Below, piece after piece: positions 16,925-26,067 of a DNA stretch of 64,000 bases. The translations under genes were made by a program, and so were the position numbers. The number at the start of each line of letters is the position of its first letter. The first letter of the stretch is position 1. The notes below the pieces were generated by a model. That model saw only the letters and a program-made list of their open reading frames with translations. It was not told the origin of the DNA and ran no database searches. This DNA is from Thermodesulfobacteriota bacterium (GTDB taxonomy: Bacteria; Desulfobacterota_D; UBA1144; Nemesobacterales; UBA2774), in assembly GCA_035325995.1 (NCBI GenBank), contig DAOKYU010000008.1, positions 88,273 to 152,272 on the forward strand. Reading direction: 5' to 3'.

Positions 16925-16944
16925 GCGGCACGGACTGTGTCCGC
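16922..16944 (+). terminator. hairpin overlapping the rnr stop codon
   Basis: AGCGG-CAC and GTG-T-CCGCT can pair directly after the rnr stop. There is no T-tract, so it may serve as an mRNA 3' stabiliser rather than an intrinsic terminator. Confidence 0.3.
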
Positions 16945-17078
16945 TGACATCCGACGGACGCATCGTCGCTGCTGCCATCAATTCTTCGCGCTTCCTTTGC
17001 TGTTAATCTCCGTCCATTACAACGTCGTAAAACCACACTATGTGTGCCATTTTGAGTGAAAGCAAGAAATCTTCTATT

Positions 17079-17114
17079 ATCCCCCCTTGGAAAAAGGGGG
17101 GAACAAGGGGGGAT
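17079..17114. repeat. C6/G6 inverted repeat
   Basis: ATCCCCCCTT (17079-17088) and AAGGGGGGAT (17105-17114) are perfect inverted copies, with a further internal GGGGGG run. Similar CCCCCTT...AAGGGGG elements are dispersed in many deltaproteobacterial-type genomes. It lies between the converging rnr and YidC-like genes and could act as a bidirectional terminator or be a mobile repeat remnant. Confidence 0.6.
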
Positions 17115-17143
17115 TTAATTGAATTGATTCAGTATCCGTTTTT

Positions 17144-17968
17144 TTAAATCTCCACCCCGAAAAGCCCCTTCAAGGCGAACCCGAAAACTATAGACAGCAC
17201 GAACACTATAACGAGCCAGTGAACCCTGAATCCGAGCGCGCTCACCTCCGCCGCCGGATACCCGACGGTAATCTCCTCGACGAGGGGATTCTCCGGGATC
17301 GGCCTGTTCCCCGGGTTCATCAATATATTCCACGCGCCGCCGGTATACGCCGCCGGCGAAAGCTGCGCTATCCCGCCGCCGCCGACGACAACCTTCCTCG
17401 TAAAGCTCTCCCCGTCCGCGTTAAACGTCAGAGTATGCTCCCCCGGCTCCGCGGCCCTTATCCTCCAGTCTATCCTCTCCTGCTCCGGCACCCTCAGCGC
17501 CGGCGTCTCCACTTCTATCCCCGGCCCGGCTTCGAGCGTCACGCTCGACATCACGTCCCCGCCCGGCGCGAGCTTCACCGATACGACGGCCCGCTCCCCG
17601 GGCTCAAGGGCCCTGTGCCCGTACCAGCTGTCGAGCTGTATCAGTATCAGCCCGAGCGGTATTATCATGAACAGCATCGGCTTTACGGCGTGCTTTATGT
17701 ACTTCATATTCTCCCGCAGGATGCTCCTCTGCGCGGAGAGCACCATGCCGACCTCGTCCTTGAAAAGGCTGAGCTCGTACACGTACGCCCTTATCTTTTT
17801 CTTCGCCTCCGCTATCGCCGGCTGGTTCGAGGTGTACCTGAATATGACGAGCATCAGGACGCCGATAAGTAGCGAAAAGAACGCCAGCGACCACACGGGG
17901 TCAATGCCCCTGAACGGATAAACGAGCATGCCGAAAAGCCCGCTCAACGCGGAATTAACGTATTCCAT
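17144..17968 (-). CDS. YidC/DUF106-like three-helix membrane protein with periplasmic domain
   Basis: The 274-residue protein has a membrane helix (about 25-44), a charged cytoplasmic helical hairpin (KKKIRAYVYELSLFKDE, then QRSILRENMKYIKHAVKP), a second helix (about 94-112), a roughly 110-residue beta-rich periplasmic region and a C-terminal helix. The helix, coiled coil, KP-helix arrangement resembles DUF106/Emc3/YidC-superfamily insertases. It is the last gene of the leftward phosphatase operon, 33 bases after the ribbon-helix-helix gene. A membrane-protein insertion or assembly role for its neighbours is conceivable. The family assignment is from pattern only. Confidence 0.55.
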   Translation of the reverse strand: MEYVNSALSGLFGMLVYPFRGIDPVWSLAFFSLLIGVLMLVIFRYTSNQPAIAEAKKKIRAYVYELSLFKDEVGMVLSAQRSILRENMKYIKHAVKPMLFMIIPLGLILIQLDSWYGHRALEPGERAVVSVKLAPGGDVMSSVTLEAGPGIEVETPALRVPEQERIDWRIRAAEPGEHTLTFNADGESFTRKVVVGGGGIAQLSPAAYTGGAWNILMNPGNRPIPENPLVEEITVGYPAAEVSALGFRVHWLVIVFVLSIVFGFALKGLFGVEI

Positions 17969-18001
17969 CTATTCCCTGCCGACCATCCAAACTTACGCCG
18001 C

Positions 18002-18202
18002 CTATTCTATATACCCGAGGCCCTTAAGCCTCCTGGCCACCTTCTCCTCGTCCTCGGGAGTAGCGCCCCCTCCCTTTCTCAGCTCCTTTTCGAGCGTGTG
18101 GGCGATGAACTCCTCCACCGACGTATAGCCGGCCTCCTCCGCGTATTTCCTGCACCTTTCCAATAAATCCTTATCCAGCTTAACCTTTGGTCCGCCGAAC
18201 AT
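18002..18202 (-). CDS. ribbon-helix-helix-like small protein
   Basis: The 66-residue product starts after GGAGG. KVKLDKDLLERCRKYAEEAG followed by TSVEEFIAHTLEKEL fits a ribbon-helix-helix fold (beta strand, then two helices). The C-terminal VARRLKGLGYIE resembles the LKALGYL-type ending seen on many sulfatases, including the LKALNYLQ end of the sulfatase-like gene in this operon. It sits between the phosphatase and YidC-like genes, an unusual place for a DNA-binding protein. Confidence 0.65.
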   Translation of the reverse strand: MFGGPKVKLDKDLLERCRKYAEEAGYTSVEEFIAHTLEKELRKGGGATPEDEEKVARRLKGLGYIE

Positions 18203-18229
18203 ATAAAGCCCTCCTCCTGGATTCTCTTC

Positions 18230-20239
18230 TCATTCCCCAGCCCCCACTTCGAATACATTATTCCCCGTCATCCCCTCCTGCTTCTCTATACCGAACTCTC
18301 CCAGGATTGTGGGCGCAAGGTCGCGCAGGGTAGGGTGCTCCGCGGCTATCTTCTTGTTCGACAGGAGTATCCCCGGCACGAGGGCCGCCTCTATTAAATG
18401 ATCGCCGCTCCACTTCTGCTTATTGTCCCTCAGAATCTCCTTCGGAAAGCTCCCGAGCACGGTCTCCCACGACGCCCGGTACCCGCTGTTGTATCCTATC
18501 ACGAGGTCGGGCGCATCCTCCAAAAACGGCCCGCTGTAAATATCCTCCGCCCTGTATATCTTCGTTATAACCTGCTTTGCGTTCTTGGGGTCCTTTACGG
18601 CAAGGAGCTTTTCCGTTATCTCTTCGAGTATCGCATCCCTCTCCTCCTCCGTGACAACCCCTCCCGCTTCACGTCCCTTCATGTTCAGGTAGAGCCCGTT
18701 GAACCCGACGCCGTAGGCGCGCGTCCCCTTCCAGTCGACGTTCTGGAAAAACTCGCTCTCCGTGTCGTCCGTAAGGGTGACGTATCCCTCCCTCGCCAGC
18801 CACGTGTTCAGGTTGAACGCCCTGTAAAAGGGCGCGAATCCGTGGTCCGAGAGAACTATCAGGGTAGTGTTTTCGTCCACCACGCCGAGCACTCGCCCGA
18901 GCACGGCGTCCATCTCGACGTAGGCGTTTTCTATGACGGCCCGGAGCTTGCCCGCCGACTCGTACGCCGGGTGCTTCGGGTCCATCGTCCGCCAGAACAT
19001 GTGCGAAAGCTGATCCACCCTCCCAATGTAAAAGAAAAGAAGGCCCGAATGGAATCTCCCGAGCTCCAGCTCCAGCATGTCCGTCTCTTCCCCGAAAACG
19101 ATATCCGTCTGCTGAAGGAACTCCCCGTCCGCGAGTACGTCCTCCGAAAGGGCCTTCGAATCCTCGGGAATGCCCTGCGTGTAATAGAGCCCGATCTCGT
19201 CGGCGACCTCTTCGGAATAATCCTCGGGCGACGATATCGGAAGGGCGGGGGACGACGGGTCTATGTTCACGGGCGTCACGTAGAGCTTGAATCCCGGCCT
19301 GATCTCCTTCAGATAGAACCTCACTATCCCGCTCGCGCTCTGGAGATAAGGCACCATCTCGTAATTTATTTTCACCCAATCGCTCCACTCCCCCTCTTTG
19401 AGTATTATCTCCTTTCCCTGGACGTCTATCTTCGCCACCGGGCTTTCGGGGTCTATGTATACCACGAAATCCACCTTGCTCTGGGGCGCATCCTTGAGGA
19501 AGGTATTCGGAGGCCCCGGGAGCGACGCCGCCACCCTGTTCGCCCTGACCTTTGCCCTGAAAGCCTTCCCCCCGGAGAGCTTCCGGTCGGGGTCTATCTT
19601 CTCGTCGGTATAATACGAATATGTCCCGTACGTCCCCTGCATGTCGGGCGTTCCCATCCCCGAGAGCTGCCTCGCCCCGTCCTTCACAGTCGGGAAATTT
19701 GCGGGCACCCTGAACACCGTAGCCTTTACGCCGCGCTCCGTAAGATACTCCCAGAAGGCCTTCCCTCGCCTGAGGAGCGACACCTTCCCCGAGGACAGCG
19801 GTATAACCCACTTCCCGACTGTAACGGTTTTCTCCGGCGGCTCCGCGCTCGACGTCGAGAGGTACGGGAACATCGTTCCCGGCTCCCTGTGTATGAAATC
19901 GAATATTCCGTGCCCTCCCGGGTTCATGCCGGTTATAAAATCCGACCACGCGACAGGGCTCTGCGGGGGCATGCTCGTCCCGAGCTCCTTGAAATTCCCT
20001 TCCTCGGCCAGCTTCTCGAAGTTAGGCAGCTTCCCCTCCTGCATCAGCCTCGTCAGTATCTTCGGGTCCATGCCGTCGAAGCCTATCACTATCACCTTCC
20101 TCTCCCCCGGCGCGGCCCCCGCTTTCGGGCTGTCCCCGCTCCCGCATCCGAGCGTAGCCGTGAGCATAAACACCGCCGCCGCAATCGCCGCCCGTGCCGC
20201 CGTCCTTCCCCGGTAAATTCGTTCGATATAAGTGCGCAT
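18230..20239 (-). CDS. type I phosphodiesterase/alkaline-phosphatase-family lipoprotein
   Basis: The ATG at 20239, 17 bases after the upstream stop, is preferred over an upstream frame that overlaps the preceding gene, giving 669 residues. A signal peptide ends in a lipobox (TATLGC). Metal-site motifs of the PF01663 superfamily are present: VIGFDGMD, nucleophile Ser in SPVAWSDFITG, DQLSHMFW, LSDHGF, and the late WSGDH. It should hydrolyse a phosphodiester or related bond outside the cytoplasm. It is a tandem paralogue of the next gene upstream, sharing HGIFDF/HNIFDF and WSGDH regions. The substrate is unknown. Confidence 0.85.
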   Translation of the reverse strand: MRTYIERIYRGRTAARAAIAAAVFMLTATLGCGSGDSPKAGAAPGERKVIVIGFDGMDPKILTRLMQEGKLPNFEKLAEEGNFKELGTSMPPQSPVAWSDFITGMNPGGHGIFDFIHREPGTMFPYLSTSSAEPPEKTVTVGKWVIPLSSGKVSLLRRGKAFWEYLTERGVKATVFRVPANFPTVKDGARQLSGMGTPDMQGTYGTYSYYTDEKIDPDRKLSGGKAFRAKVRANRVAASLPGPPNTFLKDAPQSKVDFVVYIDPESPVAKIDVQGKEIILKEGEWSDWVKINYEMVPYLQSASGIVRFYLKEIRPGFKLYVTPVNIDPSSPALPISSPEDYSEEVADEIGLYYTQGIPEDSKALSEDVLADGEFLQQTDIVFGEETDMLELELGRFHSGLLFFYIGRVDQLSHMFWRTMDPKHPAYESAGKLRAVIENAYVEMDAVLGRVLGVVDENTTLIVLSDHGFAPFYRAFNLNTWLAREGYVTLTDDTESEFFQNVDWKGTRAYGVGFNGLYLNMKGREAGGVVTEEERDAILEEITEKLLAVKDPKNAKQVITKIYRAEDIYSGPFLEDAPDLVIGYNSGYRASWETVLGSFPKEILRDNKQKWSGDHLIEAALVPGILLSNKKIAAEHPTLRDLAPTILGEFGIEKQEGMTGNNVFEVGAGE

Positions 20240-20255
20240 AATAATAGTCCGTTCC

Positions 20256-22394
20256 CTACGCCCTCTGCCTCTCCTTCTCCTCTTCCGGCTCCGCGCCGGC
20301 ATTGCCGAATAACGGGCTTCCCTTCATGTACGCCGGCACGCCCACTCCGAACATCGTAAGGACGGTCGGCGCTATGTCGTTTAAATGCGGGTTCTGCTTC
20401 ACGATCCTCCGGTTAGAGAATATCACTCCCGGCACTATCTTCGGATCGACGCAGTGGTCCCCGCTCCAGTGCTTCGTATTGTCCTCGAACACTTCCTCCG
20501 TAACCTTCCCCACGGCGCACGTCCACGAGCTCCTGTAGCCCGCGTTGTATCCGATCAATAAATCCGGGGCGTCGTGCTTGTACGGGCCGGTCTGCGACCT
20601 CTCGGTGTCTATCACTTCCCTAATAGCCACCTCTCCCCCGTCCCTGATACCGGTGAGCTTCCCCATGATCTCCTGCTTCAGGCCTTCGACATCGCTGCCT
20701 TCCTCGACAATGCCCGACGCCTCTCTTCCCTTCCTGTTTATGAATATCCCCGCGAGCCCGAGCGAAAACGCCCGCGTCCTCTCCCAGTCAACGCCGTCGA
20801 ACCAGTCCCCGCTCACCGATTTGCCGTCCTTGAGCGCGAGGTACCCGTTCCTGTAAAGCCACGTGTTCAGGTTCACGCCCCTCCTGAACTGCGTAAACCC
20901 GTGGTCGGATATGACCATCAGCGCGGTCTTCTCGTCCGTCCTTTCGAGCGCCTTCCCTATGAGGCCGTCCATCTTCACGTATAGCTCCTCGACGACGTTC
21001 CTGTACTTTTCTACCTCCTTCCCCCTGTTTGCCGGGTGGCTCTCGTCGAGACACCTGAAGAACATGTGCTGCACCCTGTCCGTCGTGTCGAAGACGCACG
21101 CGCAAACCCCCTTCGGTGTCTTGTCGAGCGCGGTGAAGAACATCTTCTCCCTCTCCTCGTAAAGTAAATACGCCTGCTCTAAAAACGCATCCTCGTCTAT
21201 GACGCCCTCGTTGAGCGCCCACGTATCCTCCGCGAGCCCCAGGGTGCCGAACGGCCCGTTCAGCTTCGCGAGGTATATCGAATATATGAAGGGATGCGAA
21301 ATCGGCAGCGCGGGCTCCTCCGGGTCTATGTTAATCGGCGTCACGTACATATCGAATTCGGGCGCGAGGCTGTTTATGTAGAACCTGCATATACCCTTCA
21401 CCTTAATCCCGAGCCCTGCCGGGAACGAAACCCTCACCCACGGCGAATACGCCCTCGGCGAAAGCTCTATACTCTGCCCGGATACCTCGATCACCGCTTT
21501 CCCGGCCGAGGCGTCGATCTTTATCTTCAGCGGAATCCTGATCTCCCCGCCGTCCTTGACGAGCGAGTTCTCGGGGCCGTGAAGATATGTTTCGACGACG
21601 CCGTCCCTTGCCTCGACTCTCCTGCTCACCCCGCCCGTTTCCGCCCCGGCCCTGCCGGCGTTTTCGGTATAATGCGCGAACATCCCCTGCGATCCCATGA
21701 GGTCCGGCACGCACATGCCCGAGAGCATGACGCCGTTAAACTTCTCGGGCGGGAACGTTATCGGCACCCTCAATATCGAGCTGAAGATTCCCTTCTCTCC
21801 GAGTATCTTCCAGAAGGGTTTTCCTTTCCGGAGGAGCTTCATCTTCGGTCTTTCGAGCGGAATCATGTACTTCCCGATGGGGAGCACTTTCGAAGCCTTC
21901 CCTATCTCGGCCGAGGTCAGCATCGGCTGGTACGTGCACGGGTCACGCGTTATGAAGTCGAATATGTTGTGGTGCGAAGGATCGACGCCCGTCATGAACG
22001 ACGACCATGCCACGGGCGATATGGAAGGATAGGTCGTCCCGAGCGAAGTGAAAGTCCCCGACTCCGCGAGCCTCGCGAAGTTCGGCAGCTTCCCCTCGGT
22101 CATGAACTTCCGGGCGAGCCCCGGGTCCATGCCGTCGAGCCCTATTATTATAACCCTCTTCACGCTCCCGCCCTTCGGCCCTCCCTTTCTAAGGAGCGCC
22201 CTCACGACGTACCGCATCGGCCAGGAGACGAGATAAAAAAGCGCGAGCGCGAACGTCAGTATCAGTACCAGGAACGACGAAAGGAAGGCGAAGCCCGCGC
22301 CCGGCCCTATGTATGCGAAGGCCGGCGACGCCCACGATGAAAATACCGTAACTATGACTGCGAAAAGTAAAACACTCCGCACGCAATACCTCAT
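20256..22394 (-). CDS. membrane-anchored type I phosphodiesterase-family protein
   Basis: The 712-residue protein begins with a signal sequence ending in ASPAFA, followed by AYIGPGAGF and a membrane helix (about 35-60), so the catalytic domain is anchored to the inner membrane and faces outward. Catalytic motifs are VIIIGLDGMD, nucleophile Ser in SPVAWSSFMTG, TDRVQHMFFR, ISDHGF and WSGDH. It is closely similar along its length to the next gene in the operon, suggesting a tandem duplication followed by a change of anchoring from helix to lipid. The substrate is unknown; lipid head-group or glycopolymer phosphodiesters are possible. Confidence 0.85.
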   Translation of the reverse strand: MRYCVRSVLLFAVIVTVFSSWASPAFAYIGPGAGFAFLSSFLVLILTFALALFYLVSWPMRYVVRALLRKGGPKGGSVKRVIIIGLDGMDPGLARKFMTEGKLPNFARLAESGTFTSLGTTYPSISPVAWSSFMTGVDPSHHNIFDFITRDPCTYQPMLTSAEIGKASKVLPIGKYMIPLERPKMKLLRKGKPFWKILGEKGIFSSILRVPITFPPEKFNGVMLSGMCVPDLMGSQGMFAHYTENAGRAGAETGGVSRRVEARDGVVETYLHGPENSLVKDGGEIRIPLKIKIDASAGKAVIEVSGQSIELSPRAYSPWVRVSFPAGLGIKVKGICRFYINSLAPEFDMYVTPINIDPEEPALPISHPFIYSIYLAKLNGPFGTLGLAEDTWALNEGVIDEDAFLEQAYLLYEEREKMFFTALDKTPKGVCACVFDTTDRVQHMFFRCLDESHPANRGKEVEKYRNVVEELYVKMDGLIGKALERTDEKTALMVISDHGFTQFRRGVNLNTWLYRNGYLALKDGKSVSGDWFDGVDWERTRAFSLGLAGIFINRKGREASGIVEEGSDVEGLKQEIMGKLTGIRDGGEVAIREVIDTERSQTGPYKHDAPDLLIGYNAGYRSSWTCAVGKVTEEVFEDNTKHWSGDHCVDPKIVPGVIFSNRRIVKQNPHLNDIAPTVLTMFGVGVPAYMKGSPLFGNAGAEPEEEKERQRA

Positions 22395-22463
22395 ACGATT
22401 TATCCCTGTCGGAATCGCCCCCGCCCTGTGCCCGGAACCGGCTCCAGCGAATCCGCGGCAGGC

Positions 22464-24524
22464 TCACTGCAAGTAATTAAGAGCCTTGAGCTGCTCCTTC
22501 TTTTCGTTGTCGAGATCCACCTTTCCGGCTTCCGAAACCCCGAGATCCTTTCCCGCCTTTCCCGCTTTCTCCCTGTCCTCGGATAAAAGCAATCTCCCCT
22601 TGCCCGCGAGCCCGCCGTTCCGGGTCAGCGGCAGACGTTCCTGTTCTCCCGGGTCGGTCTTGAGGTCATAGAGCTCCTCTTGCCCCGAAACCGTGCCGCG
22701 TATGAATTTGCTCCCTCCGAATACGACGCTCTCCTTGTCCTCGTAATATAAAACCCCGGTGCTCGTGATAGGAGGCTTCGAGTATGCGGCCGGGCTCTCG
22801 TCCAGAAGCGGCGTCAGCGATTCCGCCATCATCGAATCGCTTCCGTACTCTACGCCCACGACGTCCAGCACCGTCGCCGGAATGCTCCTCGTGCTGACCT
22901 CCTCTCTCCGCCTCTCGCCCGACTTCATGCCCGGGAGCTTTATGACGAGCGGCACGCCGATTACCTCGTTATAAAGCGAGTGTCCGTGCTCGTAACCGCC
23001 GTGGTCCCAGAACTCCTCCCCGTGGTCGCTCGTGAATATAATCAGCGCGTCGTCGTAAATTCCATATTGCTTTAGCGCCGCGATGAAGCGCCCGAGCTCG
23101 TGGTCCACGTATCTCACCTCGGCGTCGTAGAGCTCCCTTATCCACTTCCTCTGCGCCTCGCTCGGAGAAAAATGCCCCGACCTCACGTTCCTCGCGCTCT
23201 CGAATACGTACCCTATGCCGTCGTCCTTTACGGCGTCCTTCGATATGTACTCCCGGGGCGGGGCATACGGTATGTGCGGGTCGTAATAATGGAGCCAGAG
23301 GAAAAAATCCCTGTCCCTGTTCTCCTCTAGCCACTTAACCGAAATATCGGTCAGCTCCTTCGTAGACGTGTAATTCTTGAGGTACCCCGGGAAAGCGATA
23401 TTCACGACCGTCGCCCCGAACGAATTTATGGCCTTCTGCCGCTTCGGATGATAGTCGTACTCCATAAAACCCTGATCGACGTTATATTCCGGATGGAGGA
23501 AAAAGTTGTCGATAATTGCGGCGGTGTGATACCCCGAGTCTCTCAGGCGCTCGGCGAGCGTCGTGAACTCGTCCGGCAGCATGGAGTCGGCCCTGGCCGT
23601 TTTGTGCACCGTCACCGGGAGCCCGGTCATGATCGACGAAAAGGACGGCAGCGTCCACGACGACGAAGAATAAGCATTCTCGAACAGCTCCCCGTCCGAG
23701 GCAAAGCCGTCTATCGTCGGCGTCTCGACCCTCGCGCTGCCGTAAGCCGAAAGCGCGTCCTTCCTCAGTGTGTCTACGGTTATCAGTATCACGTGGCTTA
23801 CGTCGTGGTCCGCCGTCTCTTCCGCCCGAGAGACGTCGGCCTCGTACGATTCCCTGGTCAGGAGAAAGGTTACGGGCGAAACGAGCAGCGCACAGATAGT
23901 GAGCATGACGAGCGGGAATGTCGGGCTGATTCCGCTTTTCGAGAGTCTCACGAACACGGCCAGCGTTAAAAACAGGACGATGAAAAACCCGAGCGACAGC
24001 TCGTATCCCGTGTACCTCCCGAACTTCGCGAGCCATACGGACACCATTATCTCGATTGAAAGCACGGGCAGGAACAGGCTCAAAAAAGACCCGATAGCGG
24101 CGCCCTGCCTCAGCTTGTCTATCCTGGCGGCGACGAGATAGGTAAGCGCCGCGATTGCCGCCGACACGGCGAGAAACGCGGCGAGCTCCCACGCATAGCT
24201 CCTCCCCCACGTGTTGAAAAGGTCGTAGTTAAGCGATACGAGGAGCATCGTAACCCCGATGAAGACCCCGAGGGATACGGCGGCCGGAACGCTCCCGAGT
24301 CCGAAGCGCCTCGAAACCGGTCTCCCAACGGCAAGCCACAGAACGGCGAACGCAACGAGAAAGACCCCGGCGCTTACGGCTATTGTAAGAAGCGCCGATC
24401 TGAACAACGGAAACTGGAGGTATGTTTTTACGATTCCGATGGATACGTCGAGAATCGAAAATATTATGGCGAGCGAAAGCGCCGCTATGGGCACCCTTTT
24501 ATCTGAACGAGCGGCTTGTTCCAT
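22464..24524 (-). CDS. membrane sulfatase/phosphotransferase-family protein
   Basis: The 686-residue protein has about six membrane helices in the first 225 residues and then an alkaline-phosphatase-superfamily domain: VILITVDTLRKDALSAYG, nucleophile region SSSWTLPSFSSIMTG, DHGEEFWDHGGYEHGH. The Cys or Ser of the C/S-x-P-x-R sulfatase signature is absent in standard form (SWTLPSF, no Arg), so formylglycine activation is unlikely. LTA-synthase-like or phosphoethanolamine-transferase-like activity is an alternative. It ends in LKALNYLQ, a common sulfatase C-terminus. It is the third gene of the leftward run. Confidence 0.8.
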   Translation of the reverse strand: MEQAARSDKRVPIAALSLAIIFSILDVSIGIVKTYLQFPLFRSALLTIAVSAGVFLVAFAVLWLAVGRPVSRRFGLGSVPAAVSLGVFIGVTMLLVSLNYDLFNTWGRSYAWELAAFLAVSAAIAALTYLVAARIDKLRQGAAIGSFLSLFLPVLSIEIMVSVWLAKFGRYTGYELSLGFFIVLFLTLAVFVRLSKSGISPTFPLVMLTICALLVSPVTFLLTRESYEADVSRAEETADHDVSHVILITVDTLRKDALSAYGSARVETPTIDGFASDGELFENAYSSSSWTLPSFSSIMTGLPVTVHKTARADSMLPDEFTTLAERLRDSGYHTAAIIDNFFLHPEYNVDQGFMEYDYHPKRQKAINSFGATVVNIAFPGYLKNYTSTKELTDISVKWLEENRDRDFFLWLHYYDPHIPYAPPREYISKDAVKDDGIGYVFESARNVRSGHFSPSEAQRKWIRELYDAEVRYVDHELGRFIAALKQYGIYDDALIIFTSDHGEEFWDHGGYEHGHSLYNEVIGVPLVIKLPGMKSGERRREEVSTRSIPATVLDVVGVEYGSDSMMAESLTPLLDESPAAYSKPPITSTGVLYYEDKESVVFGGSKFIRGTVSGQEELYDLKTDPGEQERLPLTRNGGLAGKGRLLLSEDREKAGKAGKDLGVSEAGKVDLDNEKKEQLKALNYLQ

Positions 24525-24630
24525 GCTTTGCTGATATACGGCCCTGTTGAAATACAGCTTCCCGTACGGCCGGAGCCGTTCTCATCGATTCTGAGCTTGC
24601 CCGGAAAGTTCTCCCTGGATATTTTAACTA

Positions 24631-26067
24631 TTATAACCAATTCCCTATCTTCTTTAACAGGTTTTTTATGCCGCCCCCGGGTGCCGCCGTAAGGCTCTTT
24701 CCGGCTATGTTCTCCGGCGGATCCATTCCGAACAGGTTCAGCACGGTCGGCGCAACGTCGTATATGCTCATGCCATCCCTCGGGCCGGGCGCTATCCGCC
24801 CCTCCCTGCACCCCGCGTCGTTCAGGACGAACACCCCGTGCCAGTCGTGGTTCGCATCGTCAGAGCCCGTATCGTTCTCGAACGTGTGGATGTTCCCCGT
24901 CCCGACGCTCCCGGCCGACCGCCACGCGAGGTCCCCGAAATACACGATAAGGTCCGGCGGGATTCCGTTCGTTTCCATGTACACGTCCCCCGGCTTTATA
25001 GCCTTCGAGCCGAGGTTCTTCCCGTCGGGGTCCGTTATCGCCTCTATCTTCGAGATCAGCTCGTCCCTTAATTTCTCGTAGTCCGCCGGGTCCACGGTCC
25101 CCCGGGGCTCCCTTCCGCGAACGTTAATAAAAAGCCGCCCGTAATATCCGCCGTCCCCCCACGCCTTCGTCCGGTCCCAGTCTATCTCCACGTCGGCTAT
25201 CTTAGTCTGCGTCTTCGGATATTCCTTTAGGACGAGATACCCCTCCTTTATGAGCCACTCGTTGAAACACACCGCGCCGTCCATCTTGCAAGCGCCGTGG
25301 TCCGACACGAGTATCACCGCCGTCCCTTCCGGGACGAGCGACAGTATCTCGCCTATTTCCCTGTCGCAGTATTTGTAATATTCCTTTATCGAATCCTCGA
25401 ACGGGTTTCCGGGCACGTACCTCCTGTGCGCCGGGTCGATAAAGCTCCAGAAGCCGTGATGTATCCTGTCGGTCCCCATCTCGACCATCATGAAGAAGTC
25501 CCACGGCTTCGTCTTGAGAAGGTGCTTCGCCACCTTAAAATGCTTTTCGGTCTTCTCGTATATACGCCCGAGGAGGGCCTCCTTGTCGTCGGTCCTGAAG
25601 TCCTCGACGTCGAGCACGTACCCCCCCGACACCTCCTCAACTTCATCCTTGAGCGGCACGGGATACGTGTAATTGCTTTCGGTAGACGGGGCGAGGAACC
25701 CGCTCACGACGCACCCGTTCACGGGCTTCGGCGGATAGGTCTGCGGCACGCCGAGGAGAATCACCTTCTTCCCCGCGCGGGACAAGATGTCCCACACGCG
25801 GCCGCACTTCACCGAATTCGCATTGGCTATGCCGTACGCCCCGTACGAATAATCGGTCCTGTTCCGAAAGCCGTAATACCCGAGCTGCCCCGGGTCCTTC
25901 CCGCTCATCATCACCGCCCACGCCGGGACGGTTATCGGCGGATGACAGGAAAGAAGGGGCCCGTAGGCCCCTCCCTCTATGAGTCTTTTTATGTTGGGAA
26001 GCTCGTCCTTCCACCCGAATACGAATTCCGGGTCGGCGCAGTCGAGCCCTATGACGAGAAGCTTCAT
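24631..26067 (-). CDS. cytoplasmic-type alkaline phosphatase/phosphodiesterase-family protein
   Basis: The ATG overlaps the stop of the upstream subtilase gene by four bases, giving 478 residues with no signal peptide. Motifs: LLVIGLDCADPEF, nucleophile Thr in PPITVPAWAVMMSG, GTDRIHHGFW, VSDHGACKM and NHDWHG. This is the group often annotated as nucleotide pyrophosphatase or phosphoglycerate-mutase-like. It differs from the two exported paralogues in the operon by a Thr nucleophile and cytoplasmic location. The substrate is unknown. Confidence 0.83.
   Translation of the reverse strand: MKLLVIGLDCADPEFVFGWKDELPNIKRLIEGGAYGPLLSCHPPITVPAWAVMMSGKDPGQLGYYGFRNRTDYSYGAYGIANANSVKCGRVWDILSRAGKKVILLGVPQTYPPKPVNGCVVSGFLAPSTESNYTYPVPLKDEVEEVSGGYVLDVEDFRTDDKEALLGRIYEKTEKHFKVAKHLLKTKPWDFFMMVEMGTDRIHHGFWSFIDPAHRRYVPGNPFEDSIKEYYKYCDREIGEILSLVPEGTAVILVSDHGACKMDGAVCFNEWLIKEGYLVLKEYPKTQTKIADVEIDWDRTKAWGDGGYYGRLFINVRGREPRGTVDPADYEKLRDELISKIEAITDPDGKNLGSKAIKPGDVYMETNGIPPDLIVYFGDLAWRSAGSVGTGNIHTFENDTGSDDANHDWHGVFVLNDAGCREGRIAPGPRDGMSIYDVAPTVLNLFGMDPPENIAGKSLTAAPGGGIKNLLKKIGNWL

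Noticed and set aside
15179..16981. 600-codon minus-strand frame opposite rnr
   Set aside because: It is an antisense shadow of the RNase R gene with no start signal.
18398..20359. 653-codon plus-strand frame opposite the phosphodiesterase gene
   Set aside because: It is an antisense shadow with a repetitive Arg/Pro-rich composition.
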